Shown: positions 39,780 through 49,906, counted from the stretch's first letter. The stretch: 64,000 nt of DNA from Yersinia massiliensis CCUG 53443 (GCF_000312485.1 NZ_HE997643.1:264367-328366); one strand, 5' to 3'. The notes: a model not told the origin generated them from the sequence alone. Translations and numbers: made by a program.

Positions 39780-39980
39780 GGTTCATTATTAGTGATTTAA
39801 TGAGACGTAACAGTAATAAGTAGCTGGGTAATAGTTAACCAATCCACCTAAATATCCACCGCTGATTTTAAGCTATTCGTGCTGAAATATAATAATGAAA
39901 CTATATTATCAGGCCACTATTTCATTGGGGGAATATGATTAGCACTATAAATATACTTTGCTATCTATATTACAGGCAAT

Positions 39981-40072
39981 AAAAAAGCCGGTCAAAAGAC
40001 CGGCCGTCAACTAACGAATTATCTGGCTGCGAAAGCCACAATGAAAGTAATATAATAAATAATGATGATAGC
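39981..40072 (-). ncRNA. micF: MicF small RNA
   Basis: On the minus strand the transcript would begin GCTATCATCATTA, identical to the conserved 5' end of E. coli MicF, the part that pairs with ompF mRNA. It would end in a perfect terminator (gccggtc-tttt-gaccggc followed by six T). The predicted length is 92 nt, against 93 nt in E. coli. A consensus -10 TATAAT sits at 40079-40084, seven bases upstream. It lies divergent from ompC as in E. coli. Known role: Hfq-dependent repression of ompF under osmotic, temperature and redox stress. Confidence 0.92.
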
Positions 40073-40396
40073 GTCGCTATTATAGTGCTGGGTTATTTTA
40101 TATTGTTTGTCAATTTGTGCTATCTTTTTGTTTTCATTAACTATCTGTTTTTAATGTGTTTATTATTTAAATTTAGCAATGAGTGCTATATTTTGTGTAT
40201 TATTTGTTTTTATTAAAGTTCGTCGTTATTTACATCTAGAAATACTTATCGGGGAATATGAAACATTATTCGCAACTTGGTAGCATTTTCTGTATGGATT
40301 AATCCGAATATTATTACCACAATAGACGAACCCGGTTGGGATTATATGCTCGCAAGAGCAGTGGCATAGTTAATCTAATAATAGAGGATAATAACG

Positions 40397-41509
40397 ATGA
40401 AACTTCGAGTTCTTTCCCTGCTCGTTCCGGCTTTATTAGTTGCAGGTAGTGCAGGCGCGGCTGAAATTTACAATAAAGACGGTAACAAACTGGATCTGTA
40501 TGGCAAAGTTGATGGTCTACATTATTTCTCTGATGATAAGAGCAAAGATGGTGACCAATCCTACATGCGTTTTGGCCTGAAAGGCGAAACACAAATCAGT
40601 GACCAACTGACTGGTTATGGCCAGTGGGAATATCAAGCAAACCTGAATAAAGCAGAAGACCAAGATCAAGGTAACTTTACTCGTGTTGGCTTTGCTGGTC
40701 TGAAATTTGCTGACTACGGTTCATTCGACTATGGCCGTAACTACGGTGTGCTGTACGACGTGAATGCATGGACTGACGTCCTGCCAGAGTTTGGTGGCGA
40801 TACCTACGGTGCAGACAACTTCTTGTCTCAACGTGGTAACGGTATGGCGACTTACCGTAACACTAACTTCTTCGGTCTGGTTGATGGTTTAGATTTTGCA
40901 CTGCAATATCAAGGCAAAAACGGCAGTGGTACTGAAACCAACAATGGCCGTGATGTACAGGGCCAAAATGGTGACGGCTATGGTATGTCCCTGTCTTATG
41001 ACTTGGGTTGGGGCGTGAGTGCATCGGCTGCGATGGCGAGCTCTAAACGTACTACTCAGCAAAATGAGCTGGCCTTTGGCCACGGCGATAATGCTGATGC
41101 CTATTCTGGCGGTTTGAAATACGATGCTAACAATGTCTATCTGGCGGCAACTTATACTCAAACCTACAACCTGACTCGTTTTGGTAACTTCAGCAATACC
41201 AGTACTGATGCTGTCTACGGTTTTGCTAACAAAGCGCAAAACATTGAGTTAGTGGCACAGTATCAATTTGATTTCGGTCTGCGTCCATCCCTTGCTTACC
41301 TGCAATCAAAAGGTAAAGACTTGGGTAATGGCTACGGCGACCAAGATCTTGTGAAATACGTTGACGTCGGTGCAACTTACTTCTTCAACAAAAACATGTC
41401 CACCTACGTTGATTACAAAATCAACCTGCTGGATGAAAACACCTTCACCAAAAACGCGGGCATCAACACTGATGATATCGTCGCGGTTGGTTTGGTTTAC
41501 CAGTTCTAA
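40397..41509 (+). CDS. ompC: Outer membrane porin OmpC
   Basis: General trimeric diffusion porin, 370 residues. Signal peptide 1-21 ([20 protein letters not shown]) with mature start [20 protein letters not shown]. Sixteen-strand pattern, the loop-3 motif [13 protein letters not shown], and terminal VYQF with the C-terminal phenylalanine needed for Bam assembly. micF lies just upstream on the other strand, and the 5' untranslated region shares the block GCAGTGGCATA (40358-40368) with E. coli ompC, supporting ompC rather than ompF. OmpR control is expected; the word TGAAACATTATTC near 40259 resembles an OmpR half site. Confidence 0.93.
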   Translation: MKLRVLSLLVPALLVAGSAGAAEIYNKDGNKLDLYGKVDGLHYFSDDKSKDGDQSYMRFGLKGETQISDQLTGYGQWEYQANLNKAEDQDQGNFTRVGFAGLKFADYGSFDYGRNYGVLYDVNAWTDVLPEFGGDTYGADNFLSQRGNGMATYRNTNFFGLVDGLDFALQYQGKNGSGTETNNGRDVQGQNGDGYGMSLSYDLGWGVSASAAMASSKRTTQQNELAFGHGDNADAYSGGLKYDANNVYLAATYTQTYNLTRFGNFSNTSTDAVYGFANKAQNIELVAQYQFDFGLRPSLAYLQSKGKDLGNGYGDQDLVKYVDVGATYFFNKNMSTYVDYKINLLDENTFTKNAGINTDDIVAVGLVYQF

Positions 41510-41537
41510 TTCTGTCTTCAGAAGAAATACTGAGATA

Positions 41538-41566
41538 AACGCGGTCATTTGGCCGCGTTTTTTTGT
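41538..41566 (+). terminator. ompC terminator
   Basis: Stem aaacgcgg / ccgcgttt with an 8-nt loop, followed by an extended T-run, 29 bases after the ompC stop. Confidence 0.9.
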
Positions 41567-41741
41567 TTCTGATCCCACGTCACGTCTTTCGCTATTGGGT
41601 TTACTTACGTTTACTTTTTGAACGGATAGGTTTTTTTTGACCAGTTTTGGCGTGAAGTTTAACCAAACGAACTAAATTTCAATTTTTTTTAATTGAAACA
41701 CTAGACATATCATCACGCTATAGACCATAATCCCGCTCATT

Positions 41742-41829
41742 GGAAGGATGGCCGAGTGGTTTAAGGCAACGGTCTTGAAAACCGTCGACTGTAACAGGTC
41801 CTAGAGTTCGAATCTCTATCCTTCCGCCA
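41742..41829 (+). tRNA. tRNA-Ser (UGA)
   Basis: An 88-nt tRNA with acceptor stem GGAAGGA / TCCTTCC, encoded G-CCA 3' end, long class II variable arm, and anticodon loop CTTGAAA with TGA at 41776-41778. Confidence 0.95.
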
Positions 41830-41835
41830 AATTAC

Positions 41836-41911
<76 letters not shown>

Positions 41912-41914
41912 ATA

Positions 41915-41951
41915 AAAAACCCTGTTATCTAAATAAGATAACAGGGTTTTT
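41915..41951. terminator. Terminator after the tRNA pair
   Basis: A long perfect stem (aaaaaccctgttatct / agataacagggttttt) with a short loop. T-runs occur in both directions, so it can also stop ampH transcription from the right. Confidence 0.93.
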
Positions 41952-42036
41952 GCTTTTCTACCGTTTGGACTCGGCGGCAATATTTCCACTACGGCAATCA
42001 TTCCACTACGGCAATGTTTCCACTGCCGTCATCGAA

Positions 42037-43179
42037 TCAGCCATTCTTGGCCAATTGAGCGACCAACTGATTAACGCCATCGCTCATATTGCTGAATTTG
42101 GTCAGTTGCGTGCGAGTGACCACCACAAACACACCGATGTTCTTCTCTGGGATCATCGCCATGTAAGTAATGAATCCACCGCCACCACCGGTTTTCTGCA
42201 TGATACCTGGTAGGTCTGCATTCGGCGCCATATACACCCAGCCCAGACCCAGCGCATCGGCTTGACCCGCCACATCCATACCCTTCAACGAGGTCAGGTC
42301 ACGGCGCTGGAAATACATCGCCTGTTCGCGTTTGGCTGAGCTTTTACGCACACTGCTATCCGATGATAAGAATTGCTGCATCCAGTGCTGCATATCCTCT
42401 GGCGTTGAATAAATCCCGCCACTTCCGGCAGCCGCAAGGGTGTTCTCACAGCGGCTGCTGCCAACGCCGACCATCAGGCGACTACATTGCTCTGGCGTTG
42501 GGGTGAGGGTGGTATTTTTCATGCCCAGCGGCGCGGTAATTTTATCACGCAGCAAGCTGGTATAAGGTTTGCCAGAAGCCCGTGATAACGCATCAGCCAG
42601 TAAGTCGTAGGCCAAGTTGGAGTATGCGGCTCTAACACCCGGAGGGACGGTTACGGTCGCCTGTTTCAACCACTGCCAACGGTTATCTTTAGTTGGCCAA
42701 GTGAATACCGGTCTTTTCTGCGGGCCACCGGGCTGCTCGCGGGGCAGGCCACTGGTATGGCTGGCAAGATTCAACAAGGTAATCGGCTGCTTGGCATTAT
42801 AAGCAGGCACCTTGGCACCCTTAGGGGCGTATTTCCGTAGCGGGTCGGTCAATTTAACCGTGCCATCGTCAGCCAGCTTAACCATCACTTCACTGGTCAT
42901 CAGTTTAGTAATGGAGGCAATGCGAATTAATGAGTCAGGTCGCGGACGGAGGTTGTTGCCCGGTTTGGTTTCACCAAAACTGCGATTGACCACTTGATTG
43001 TTATCGATAACCACCAACGCCATTCCCATGGCACCACTGTTATAGAAAATATGTTCAGCATATTGATCCACAACTTGTGAGGTCAAAAGCTCTGTCTTGG
43101 CTTGGCTGTGCAAAGGTATGGTGAGTAGGGCAGCGGCCAGCAGCGAGAAGGAGTAATGTTTCAGCACTCTTTTATCCAT
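42037..43179 (-). CDS. ampH: D-alanyl-D-alanine carboxypeptidase/endopeptidase AmpH
   Basis: Class C beta-lactamase-fold penicillin-binding protein involved in peptidoglycan remodelling and recycling; the E. coli enzyme has carboxypeptidase and endopeptidase activity. 380 residues with a signal peptide ending near HSQA. Catalytic motifs are S-I-T-K (nucleophile Ser about residue 89), Y-S-N and the KTGG box in QKTGGGGG. The start is ATG at 43179; an in-frame TTG two codons earlier is less likely. The tRNA terminator ends it. Confidence 0.94.
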   Translation of the reverse strand: MDKRVLKHYSFSLLAAALLTIPLHSQAKTELLTSQVVDQYAEHIFYNSGAMGMALVVIDNNQVVNRSFGETKPGNNLRPRPDSLIRIASITKLMTSEVMVKLADDGTVKLTDPLRKYAPKGAKVPAYNAKQPITLLNLASHTSGLPREQPGGPQKRPVFTWPTKDNRWQWLKQATVTVPPGVRAAYSNLAYDLLADALSRASGKPYTSLLRDKITAPLGMKNTTLTPTPEQCSRLMVGVGSSRCENTLAAAGSGGIYSTPEDMQHWMQQFLSSDSSVRKSSAKREQAMYFQRRDLTSLKGMDVAGQADALGLGWVYMAPNADLPGIMQKTGGGGGFITYMAMIPEKNIGVFVVVTRTQLTKFSNMSDGVNQLVAQLAKNG

Positions 43180-43345
43180 GTCCAAAAATCAAAAAATAAG
43201 CGGTCGTGAACTTATAGTAATCGGATATGTGAATAAAACATGCTGAAATTTTCGAGTAGACGAATAATTTACATTTTCAGTAGGAAGGGAAGTCGGTGAA
43301 GACGCAAATGGTATAGAAATCCGCATCCTCTGAGTACTAATCCAA

Positions 43346-43376
43346 AAAACGCACCGGAGGGAGGCCGATGCGTTTT
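43346..43376 (-). terminator. Terminator of the GPH transporter gene
   Basis: On the minus strand, stem aaaacgca / tgcgtttt, extended by partly paired tcgg/ccgg, with a T-run of six on its 3' side. It lies 20 bases after the stop codon. Confidence 0.82.
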
Positions 43377-43396
43377 ATGGATTCACTTTAGATCAG

Positions 43397-44923
43397 TTAA
43401 CTTTCTGTCACCGGTTTAGGGATAACAGTGGAAGAATCCTTCATACCCAGTGGGTTGTTCCCCCAGCATTGCTCATACTTCCAGCCGGTTAGCTCTTCAG
43501 CAACGGCTCTGGCGTGTGCAGGGATATCCGCCATGGCACCGCCACTTTTAATACGATCAATTTCTTCCAGCAGAATTTTATGATTCTTACGGTCTAACTT
43601 CATTTGCGTGGTGTAGTAAATCGCCACTAGCGCCAGTGAGATGACCCCGATAGCAAATACACCCACAATCGCTTGTACCGCCACTTCTGGTTGACTTGAC
43701 TGGCCTGAGACAAAACCAAAGCGGCTTAATGTCCAACCCATGGCAAAGACAATAATCGAACGGACCATTTTACCGGCAAAGGTCATGGCACCTGCGTAGA
43801 TCCCTTCACGGCGACGGCCTGTTAATACTTCGTCTACATCGGCCAGGAAGGTATAAACCGTCCACGGAATGTAATAAATACCGCCGGTACTTAAGCCGAA
43901 CACCGCAGTGATACCGAATAAAACAACCACAGTTGTCGTTTGTGACCAGCCAGTAAAATAGAGCGCGGCATAGGCAATGACACTGACGATCACCACTTGC
44001 AGGGCAATACGGAACGGGCGTGCAAAGCCCATTTTGACGCATATACCAATAAAGACGGCGGTCGAGATCAACTGCATGATTGAACTAAAGCTGTTGAGTT
44101 GAGAAACCAGCGCAGCATCTTGGCCTAAGCCAAAAATAATAAAGTAGGTAAAGGCGGAAGCGAACAACCATTCAGCACCGAAACCGAACAAATACATGCC
44201 CAAATGCTTGCGGAAAATACGTAAATGGAAGGTAGATGCCATGTCCACACACAGTTTTTTCAGTGCTTGACCCAAACTGCTGGTGGTTTCACGTACTACT
44301 TCACTGGCTGGACGTTCCCATGAGGAGCTGTATAGCCAGATCATCGCGAAGCACATAATCAAGCCGTAGGCGATACCGGTATAGAGGAAAGGTGTCGCTG
44401 AATCTTTGCCATAAATAGCAATAAATTGTCCGGGAATAAAGGCCGCTAAAAAGTTAGCAACTTTACCGAAAATGGCTTTGGAACCGGTTAATTTTGAGCG
44501 TTTAGCAAAGTCAGTAGTCATCTCGGTTGCCAGTGTTTCATAAGGCACCATGATGGAGGTGTAAATCAGTTCAAATAGCGCGTAGGTCAGCAGGTAATAC
44601 CAGAACCCGAAGCCACTCATCCAGAGCATCGGATAGACTAATACTAACGGAATACCCAGCAAGATAAAGAAGCGACGCCGACCAAAGATGCGGCCCAAGC
44701 GAGTGTTGTAGAAGTTATCGGTGATATAACCCATGATCGGGTTACTAATAGCATCAAGAATACTGGCGATTGAAAAAATTGTGGCGGCTTCGACGACAGA
44801 CAATCCGCAAAAGGTGGTGTAGAAATACATCAGCCAAGCACCGCTGATGGCTAACGCCCCACTGCCCAATAAATTGGCACTCCCATATGCCAATGTGTGC
44901 CTGGTTGTAATAGGTTTACTCAT
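43397..44923 (-). CDS. togT: GPH-family transporter, probable oligogalacturonide transporter
   Basis: A 508-residue sugar:cation symporter of the GPH/melibiose family with about 12 membrane segments. Family signatures include the D-A-I-S-N-P-I-M-G motif near residues 57-65 and GRRRFFILLG. A KdgR operator-like sequence lies 18 bp upstream of the ATG. KdgR controls pectin catabolism in Dickeya and Yersinia, so an oligogalacturonide substrate (TogT type) is inferred. The substrate is not directly shown by sequence. GAGG lies about 11 nt before the ATG. Confidence 0.82.
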   Translation of the reverse strand: MSKPITTRHTLAYGSANLLGSGALAISGAWLMYFYTTFCGLSVVEAATIFSIASILDAISNPIMGYITDNFYNTRLGRIFGRRRFFILLGIPLVLVYPMLWMSGFGFWYYLLTYALFELIYTSIMVPYETLATEMTTDFAKRSKLTGSKAIFGKVANFLAAFIPGQFIAIYGKDSATPFLYTGIAYGLIMCFAMIWLYSSSWERPASEVVRETTSSLGQALKKLCVDMASTFHLRIFRKHLGMYLFGFGAEWLFASAFTYFIIFGLGQDAALVSQLNSFSSIMQLISTAVFIGICVKMGFARPFRIALQVVIVSVIAYAALYFTGWSQTTTVVVLFGITAVFGLSTGGIYYIPWTVYTFLADVDEVLTGRRREGIYAGAMTFAGKMVRSIIVFAMGWTLSRFGFVSGQSSQPEVAVQAIVGVFAIGVISLALVAIYYTTQMKLDRKNHKILLEEIDRIKSGGAMADIPAHARAVAEELTGWKYEQCWGNNPLGMKDSSTVIPKPVTES

Positions 44924-44940
44924 TTAAACTGCCACCTCAA

Positions 44941-44959
44941 ATTAAAACAATGTTTCATA
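44941..44959 (-). promoter_or_regulatory. KdgR box upstream of the GPH transporter
   Basis: ATTAAAACAATGTTTCATA compares with the KdgR consensus AATGAAACANTGTTTCATT, matching at almost all palindrome positions. It lies within the 5' leader, where a bound repressor would block transcription of the transporter. Confidence 0.8.
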
Positions 44960-45340
44960 AATAATGGATATCTGTTTTCTTTATAAAGGTAAGGCGTTTT
45001 TAAAAATGAGGGCTAGATCACGAAAAGGTTTTTTTGGCTCTGAAATGGCGCGTATTGCAGTGATAAATTGATATAAATCAAATTAGTGGTGATTGAGGGT
45101 TTTCAACAAAACACTGAAAAGCTCGTGATAATACGCATCCGTGATAATGCCTTTTTACGCTAAACATGACCGTGACCGATGTGGCAAGATTTTCATCAGC
45201 AAACTGAAATATCATCACCAGTATTAGGTCTATTGCGTGGCGTGTTAAAGTGGTGCAATTGAGAATGACTAAATGACGATAATAGGTGCAGCCTAATCAT
45301 GTCTGTTGGCTGTCATTGCGGTGAGCTGTAAAGGAATAAA
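44960..45340. other. Divergent intergenic region, promoters expected
   Basis: About 380 bases between the GPH transporter and the hydrolase. Apart from the adjacent KdgR box I can place no confident operator; a partial CRP-like word near 45010 is too weak to call. Confidence 0.45.
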
Positions 45341-46330
45341 ATGGCGAAGAAAAACCCTTATTATGATGCGAGTAAGCCACATCACACTGAGTTTGGATTC
45401 CAGAATCTGGAGCCAGTTATTCATCATCCGCAAGATTTGAAACGCTGGCGTGAAGAACGAAAACGCCAAGCATTACCAAAGCCCCCCCAGCAGGGCTACA
45501 AACAGTTCATCAATGACTGGTGGCAGGTAGCAGATTTCAGTGGTCAACAAGATGCGTTGTGGTGGTTAGGACATGCCTCGCTATTGCTGCGTGTGGCTGG
45601 AAAGACAGTCCTCTTTGATCCTGTGCTATCGAGTCGCGCTTCGCCGCTAAATTTCTACGGGCCTGCCCGTAAAACCCCAGTTCCCGCCAGAGTGAAGGCT
45701 TTGCCACAAATCGATGTGGTGGTGATTTCCCATAATCACTACGATCATTTGGATGTCACTACGATCAACCAATTATTGCGGCGCTTTCCCGATATCACCT
45801 TTTTGGCCCCTCTGGGACTGAAAAATTGGCTACTGCAACACGGTGCCCGCCATGTTCATGAGCTGGATTGGTGGGATACAACGACGGCTGCTGAATTTGA
45901 GTTTCACTGTGTACCGGCTCGCCATTGGAGCATGCGAACGCCTTGGGATCGCAACCAAAGCCTATGGTCGGGGTGGGTGGTCAAACGCGATGGAATCAAC
46001 TTTTATTTCACTGGTGACACCGGTTATTGCCAGCAATTACTCGCGATAGGCGAGCGGTTGGGGCCATTCAATTATGCGGCATTACCGATTGGTGCTTATG
46101 CCCCTCGCTGGTTTATGCAAGCGCAGCATATGGACCCGCAGCAATCGGTGCAGTTATTCCAGCAATTAGAACAACCTATAACAGTGCCGATTCATTGGGG
46201 GGTATTTGAGTTGGCAGATGAATCGTTGGATGAACCCCCGCAACAACTCAAATTAGCGTTAGCGGAGGCGGGGGTCTCAAACGATAACTTTGCGCCGATT
46301 AAGATTGGTGCACGGATCTTATTGGGATAG
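45341..46330 (+). CDS. Metallo-beta-lactamase-fold hydrolase (NAPE-PLD/RomA-like)
   Basis: A 329-residue cytoplasmic protein of the beta-lactamase-like superfamily related to N-acyl-phosphatidylethanolamine phospholipase D and RomA. The zinc-site motif is H-N-H-Y-D-H, preceded by WLGHASLLLRV. Further ligands are in YFTGDTGYC (Asp) and the VPIHWGVFEL histidine. It has no signal peptide. The true substrate is unknown. AAAGGAATAAA precedes the ATG. Convergent with the MCP gene. Confidence 0.88.
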   Translation: MAKKNPYYDASKPHHTEFGFQNLEPVIHHPQDLKRWREERKRQALPKPPQQGYKQFINDWWQVADFSGQQDALWWLGHASLLLRVAGKTVLFDPVLSSRASPLNFYGPARKTPVPARVKALPQIDVVVISHNHYDHLDVTTINQLLRRFPDITFLAPLGLKNWLLQHGARHVHELDWWDTTTAAEFEFHCVPARHWSMRTPWDRNQSLWSGWVVKRDGINFYFTGDTGYCQQLLAIGERLGPFNYAALPIGAYAPRWFMQAQHMDPQQSVQLFQQLEQPITVPIHWGVFELADESLDEPPQQLKLALAEAGVSNDNFAPIKIGARILLG

Positions 46331-46418
46331 GGCGTTTTAGCGGGTGATAAGCGATCACACCGCTAAAGCGGTTGTTCTGCATAAATGGTCATTCTGCTAA
46401 AAAATAAGCTCTACTGAA

Positions 46419-48206
46419 CTAGATCCTGAACTGATTCACCGCACCAGTTAAATCAACGGCCTGCGCTTGTAAGGCCGCTGATGCTGCTGTTGATTCCTGC
46501 ACCAACGCTGCATTTTGTTGCACCATCGTATCCAACTGGGCGACTGCACTATTGATCTCATGGATGCCGCGCATTTGTTCATCTGCGGCGTTCGTGATTT
46601 CTGACATGATCGTAGTGACATCAGAGACGCTGCTGACAATCTCGGTCATGGTATTGCTGGCCTGTCGCACTTGGCCTGAACCTGATGACACACTGCTGAC
46701 GGTGGATTCGATCAGGGTTTTAATTTCTTTTGCTGCTTGCGCGCTGCGTTGCGCCAAGGTGCGGACCTCACCAGCAACCACCGCAAAACCACGGCCTTGT
46801 TCACCGGCGCGGGCGGCCTCTACCGCAGCATTTAATGCCAGAATATTAGTCTGGAAGGCAATGCCATCGATCACACTCGTGATATCGCCAATTTTGCCCG
46901 ATGCGGCCTCAATTGATTCCATCGTGGTGATCACTTTTGCAATCACGTCCCCCCCGCGGGAAGCATCATTTGCAGCGGAGAGTACCGCCGTGTTTGCTTG
47001 GCGTGCGGCACTGGCTGATTGGGCAACAGTGGCCGATATTTGCTCCAGAGCTGCCGATGTTTGCTGCAAGCTAGCCGCAGCCGATTCTGTTCGACCGGAT
47101 AAATCCTGATTACCAGCCGCAATTTCATTGGCAGCAATACGTACCGATTCGCTGGTATCGCGAATTTGAGCCATCACAGCACTTAGCTTGTCGGCAAATC
47201 GGTTGAATGATTGGGCAATTTTTGCCACTTCGTCACGGCCTTCGATCGGCAAACGTCTCGTTAAATCCTCGGTGCCGGAGCTGATGGCGTCCATGGCTTT
47301 ATGCACGTGACTCAGGGGCAGTAAGGCACGTTGAGTGATCAGGCCAATAATCACAATAGCGATCAAAATAATCACTATCAGCGTCACCAGAGATGTTGTC
47401 AGTAATGATCGCATACCGGCAGTGGCTTGTGCCTGATCGAGAGCGACCACCGTAAACCATTGTGTCCCCGGTACGGCTTGTGCGAGCAGCAACTTACGCT
47501 GCTCACCTATTTGAGCAACAATAGGGTCTGTCGCTGTCAATAGTGCTTTTAGATCCAAGGACGGTGCAATATCACTCAGTGGCTTAAGGGTTAGTTGTGC
47601 ATCCGGATGAGCGATAATGGTGCCATCGACATCAATTAACATGCCGAAGCTATCATCGGTTGGATGTATGGATTTCACGTTTGCAATAACGCTATCCATG
47701 GTGACATCAGCAGCCAATACCCCTTTGACATTCCCATCCTGAATAATGGGTAAGGCAAAGGTCACCACTAACTGGTTAGTTCCCGCATCAACATACGGCG
47801 GAGTCACTACGGGTTTGCCCACCTTCACTGCTTGCAAATACCACGGGCGGCCCGTGGGGTCATAACCTTCAGGAATGCCATCAGGATTAGAAAAAGTGGC
47901 TGTCTTATTGGCGTAGCCAATATAAACGTTAATGAAATTACCGGCTGCGGCTACTTGACGCAATGCGGGTATTGGGTCTGCCGTCAGTGCACTGTCTTTG
48001 AGTGACACAATCATTTGTGTTTTAGCGGCCACCCAGTCTGCAATCCCGACACCATGACTGGCGGTCACGGCAGTCAACGTATTATCGATGGCACTGCTAT
48101 TATATTTGTTGGCAACGGAATAGTTAAAATAAGTGTTAATGGCGAGAGAACCCGCGACGATGATGATGCAGGCAGCCAAGATACGTGAACGAATGGAATC
48201 AAGCAT
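46419..48206 (-). CDS. Methyl-accepting chemotaxis protein with dCache amino-acid sensor
   Basis: A 595-residue transmembrane chemoreceptor. TM1 is about residues 10-30, a periplasmic dCache_1 domain runs to about 275, TM2 follows near 280-302, then HAMP and the cytoplasmic signalling domain with the hairpin tip [20 protein letters not shown]. The sensor has the residues of the amino-acid-binding dCache motif: R-P-W-Y, Y-V-D and the Asp of LAADVT. Amino acid sensing is inferred from these. It lacks a C-terminal NWETF-like pentapeptide. The start MLDSIRSR has AGGA upstream. The in-frame upstream extension is unsupported. Confidence 0.92.
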   Translation of the reverse strand: MLDSIRSRILAACIIIVAGSLAINTYFNYSVANKYNSSAIDNTLTAVTASHGVGIADWVAAKTQMIVSLKDSALTADPIPALRQVAAAGNFINVYIGYANKTATFSNPDGIPEGYDPTGRPWYLQAVKVGKPVVTPPYVDAGTNQLVVTFALPIIQDGNVKGVLAADVTMDSVIANVKSIHPTDDSFGMLIDVDGTIIAHPDAQLTLKPLSDIAPSLDLKALLTATDPIVAQIGEQRKLLLAQAVPGTQWFTVVALDQAQATAGMRSLLTTSLVTLIVIILIAIVIIGLITQRALLPLSHVHKAMDAISSGTEDLTRRLPIEGRDEVAKIAQSFNRFADKLSAVMAQIRDTSESVRIAANEIAAGNQDLSGRTESAAASLQQTSAALEQISATVAQSASAARQANTAVLSAANDASRGGDVIAKVITTMESIEAASGKIGDITSVIDGIAFQTNILALNAAVEAARAGEQGRGFAVVAGEVRTLAQRSAQAAKEIKTLIESTVSSVSSGSGQVRQASNTMTEIVSSVSDVTTIMSEITNAADEQMRGIHEINSAVAQLDTMVQQNAALVQESTAASAALQAQAVDLTGAVNQFRI

Positions 48207-48526
48207 AGAGCGTCCTAAATAATGGGGAAGACATGATCCCAGTAACGGCTTAGCAGCGGAAAACTTGAAATGAGTCACAGTAACAAATCGCGATAAGTGC
48301 GTCATTGTTAACGCTTCTTTATGTAACAGTGACAGATGAGGGGATTTTGTTGTTATCGATATCCAAGAAAAACATAAACTTGATAAAGGTAATGCTCAAA
48401 GTTTATTGGTAAGAATTAAAAAATGTTGAAAATAATAGTGATATTTAAAGTGTAAAATCAGCCTTAATATGAGGGCTACGAGGGTGTAGACGGTGTATTG
48501 AGGCTGGGCGGCATGATGTGTGATGA
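48207..48526. other. Intergenic region, nothing recognised
   Basis: About 320 AT-rich bases between the MCP start and the 3' end of the omptin gene. It should hold the MCP promoter; I see no RNA gene, repeat or strong terminator. Confidence 0.45.
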
Positions 48527-49468
48527 TTAAAATTTATGCTGCAAACCCAAGGAAAGTGTTTGGTTTCGGTAAGCGATACCTGCACCTTCTTGCGTATTGA
48601 TGACGTCACCGTTAGCATGATTGAGTGTTTGTGAATTTCCTTTACCTTCGGAGTATCGATTCCAAGAAGCTTCAACAAATACTTTGGTATTTTTAGTGAC
48701 GTAATATCCGATATCCATAGCGACGCCATAATAGCGAGCGTTCTTGCTGGTATCGTTGAAGCTTTGGTTACGCAGATGATGCTTATCAAGGCTATTGGCC
48801 TTGACCCAATTGCTATATTTAAACAATGTATTAAGCTCGAAATTTTGATGGCGATAATAGCCAGCTAAACCAATATAGGGCATATCAAACTTCTGTTTAT
48901 AACTGATGGCTTTGATATCATCAGACAGATTAATGAGTTGGCTGCCATTACTGTAAATTAAGTCACCACCATGTGCCGTCCAACTATTGTTACTCTGCTG
49001 ATAGCCGGATATGGCTCCAATACGATAATTGCTATTATTTAAAAGCCAAAACTTGACGTTGAGATCTATTTCATTGGCGTAATTTAAATTAGTTTTACTA
49101 TGATGGGACCACTCGCTCCAGTTAATTTGATTTTGGTTTAACCAATCATAATTATCCATGATGCCATCTGATGATGATAATGTACTCCAGCCTTTGGCAG
49201 TTAATGTGAATCTGGATAAGAGATCCCATGAAATATCCATCTTGATGATGGGGGCGTTTCTCACTTTCCAATCCAGTTGACTGACTTTGTGCCCTTGGTT
49301 TTCGGGTTGATAGACAGATTCTTGCGATTCTGCATTTAATAACCCAAGTGAGGTGCTCATTTTTAAGTTATCGGTGATACTTGAATCGTAGCTAGCTGAG
49401 GCGGTATGGCATGTAATAAGCAATGCTAATGCGCATACGCTTTTTTTTATTAATGTTACGTTTTTCAT
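48527..49468 (-). CDS. Omptin-family outer membrane protease, atypical active site
   Basis: A 313-residue outer membrane beta-barrel aspartic-like protease (OmpT/Pla family) with signal peptide 1-25. Family blocks include VSQLDWKV, NYANEIDLNVK, MPYIGLAG and a terminal Phe. Compared with OmpT/Pla from memory, the second catalytic pair is intact (D228, H230). Of the first pair, D108 is kept but the other Asp is asparagine (N106 in IMDNYDW). The LPS-binding set is also changed: GYQQSN instead of GYQESR, and KQKF instead of KQRF. Activity and LPS dependence may therefore differ. AAGG sits 6 nt before the ATG. Confidence 0.9.
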   Translation of the reverse strand: MKNVTLIKKSVCALALLITCHTASASYDSSITDNLKMSTSLGLLNAESQESVYQPENQGHKVSQLDWKVRNAPIIKMDISWDLLSRFTLTAKGWSTLSSSDGIMDNYDWLNQNQINWSEWSHHSKTNLNYANEIDLNVKFWLLNNSNYRIGAISGYQQSNNSWTAHGGDLIYSNGSQLINLSDDIKAISYKQKFDMPYIGLAGYYRHQNFELNTLFKYSNWVKANSLDKHHLRNQSFNDTSKNARYYGVAMDIGYYVTKNTKVFVEASWNRYSEGKGNSQTLNHANGDVINTQEGAGIAYRNQTLSLGLQHKF

Positions 49469-49606
49469 TACTGACCTTTAATTGGCTTAAATATTGATAA
49501 TGAAAGGTAACATTGATATAAGGTTAATATTTTAAATTAAATCTTAAAAGAAAATTAAAAATATTAAATTTTCCTTACTTTATTAGAATACAATAGAAAA
49601 CCGTTT

Positions 49607-49630
49607 AATCCGAGCGGAATTGCTCGGATT
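49607..49630 (-). terminator. Hairpin downstream of the DinI-like gene
   Basis: A perfect 9-bp stem (aatccgagc / gctcggatt) with a 6-nt loop lies 9 bases beyond the DinI-like stop; the minus-strand tail is only moderately T-rich. Confidence 0.6.
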
Positions 49631-49638
49631 GCCTCAGA

Positions 49639-49881
49639 TCAAAACTCACTGACAAGCCATTCGTCTGCTTCATCAAACATTTCTTCAACCAAACGATTGA
49701 GCACTGATTTTTCTTGTTTGTTCGCATCAGTATTGATGCCATTCGCTTGCATCGCTTTGACTTTGACGTCGGCATCTGGAAAGACACGATGCACACGTTT
49801 AGTGAGTTCCGCCTTAATCATTTCACCAGCATTAGCCAAACCCGCGACATTCCGTTTGTCATAAATCAATTCAACACGCAT
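49639..49881 (-). CDS. DinI-like/MsgA-like SOS protein
   Basis: An 80-residue protein of the DinI family, closest in pattern to Salmonella MsgA: VELIYDKRNVAGL, then the amphipathic segment ELTKRVHRVFPDADVKVK and acidic C-terminal helix EEMFDEADEWLVSEF. DinI modulates RecA filaments; MsgA is linked to survival in macrophages. The ATG at 49881 (MRVELIYD) is preferred to one four codons upstream. A perfect LexA box lies 26 bp upstream, so SOS induction is expected. Confidence 0.9.
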   Translation of the reverse strand: MRVELIYDKRNVAGLANAGEMIKAELTKRVHRVFPDADVKVKAMQANGINTDANKQEKSVLNRLVEEMFDEADEWLVSEF

Positions 49882-49906
49882 GTTTTTTTCCAAAAGAGAT
49901 AATATA

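Noticed and set aside
40889..41239. Antisense frame inside ompC
   Set aside because: Mirror of the porin codons; no ribosome binding site and no protein family.
45005..45025. CRP-like site upstream of the GPH transporter
   Set aside because: TGAGG-N6-TCACG matches the consensus halves too poorly to support a call by eye.
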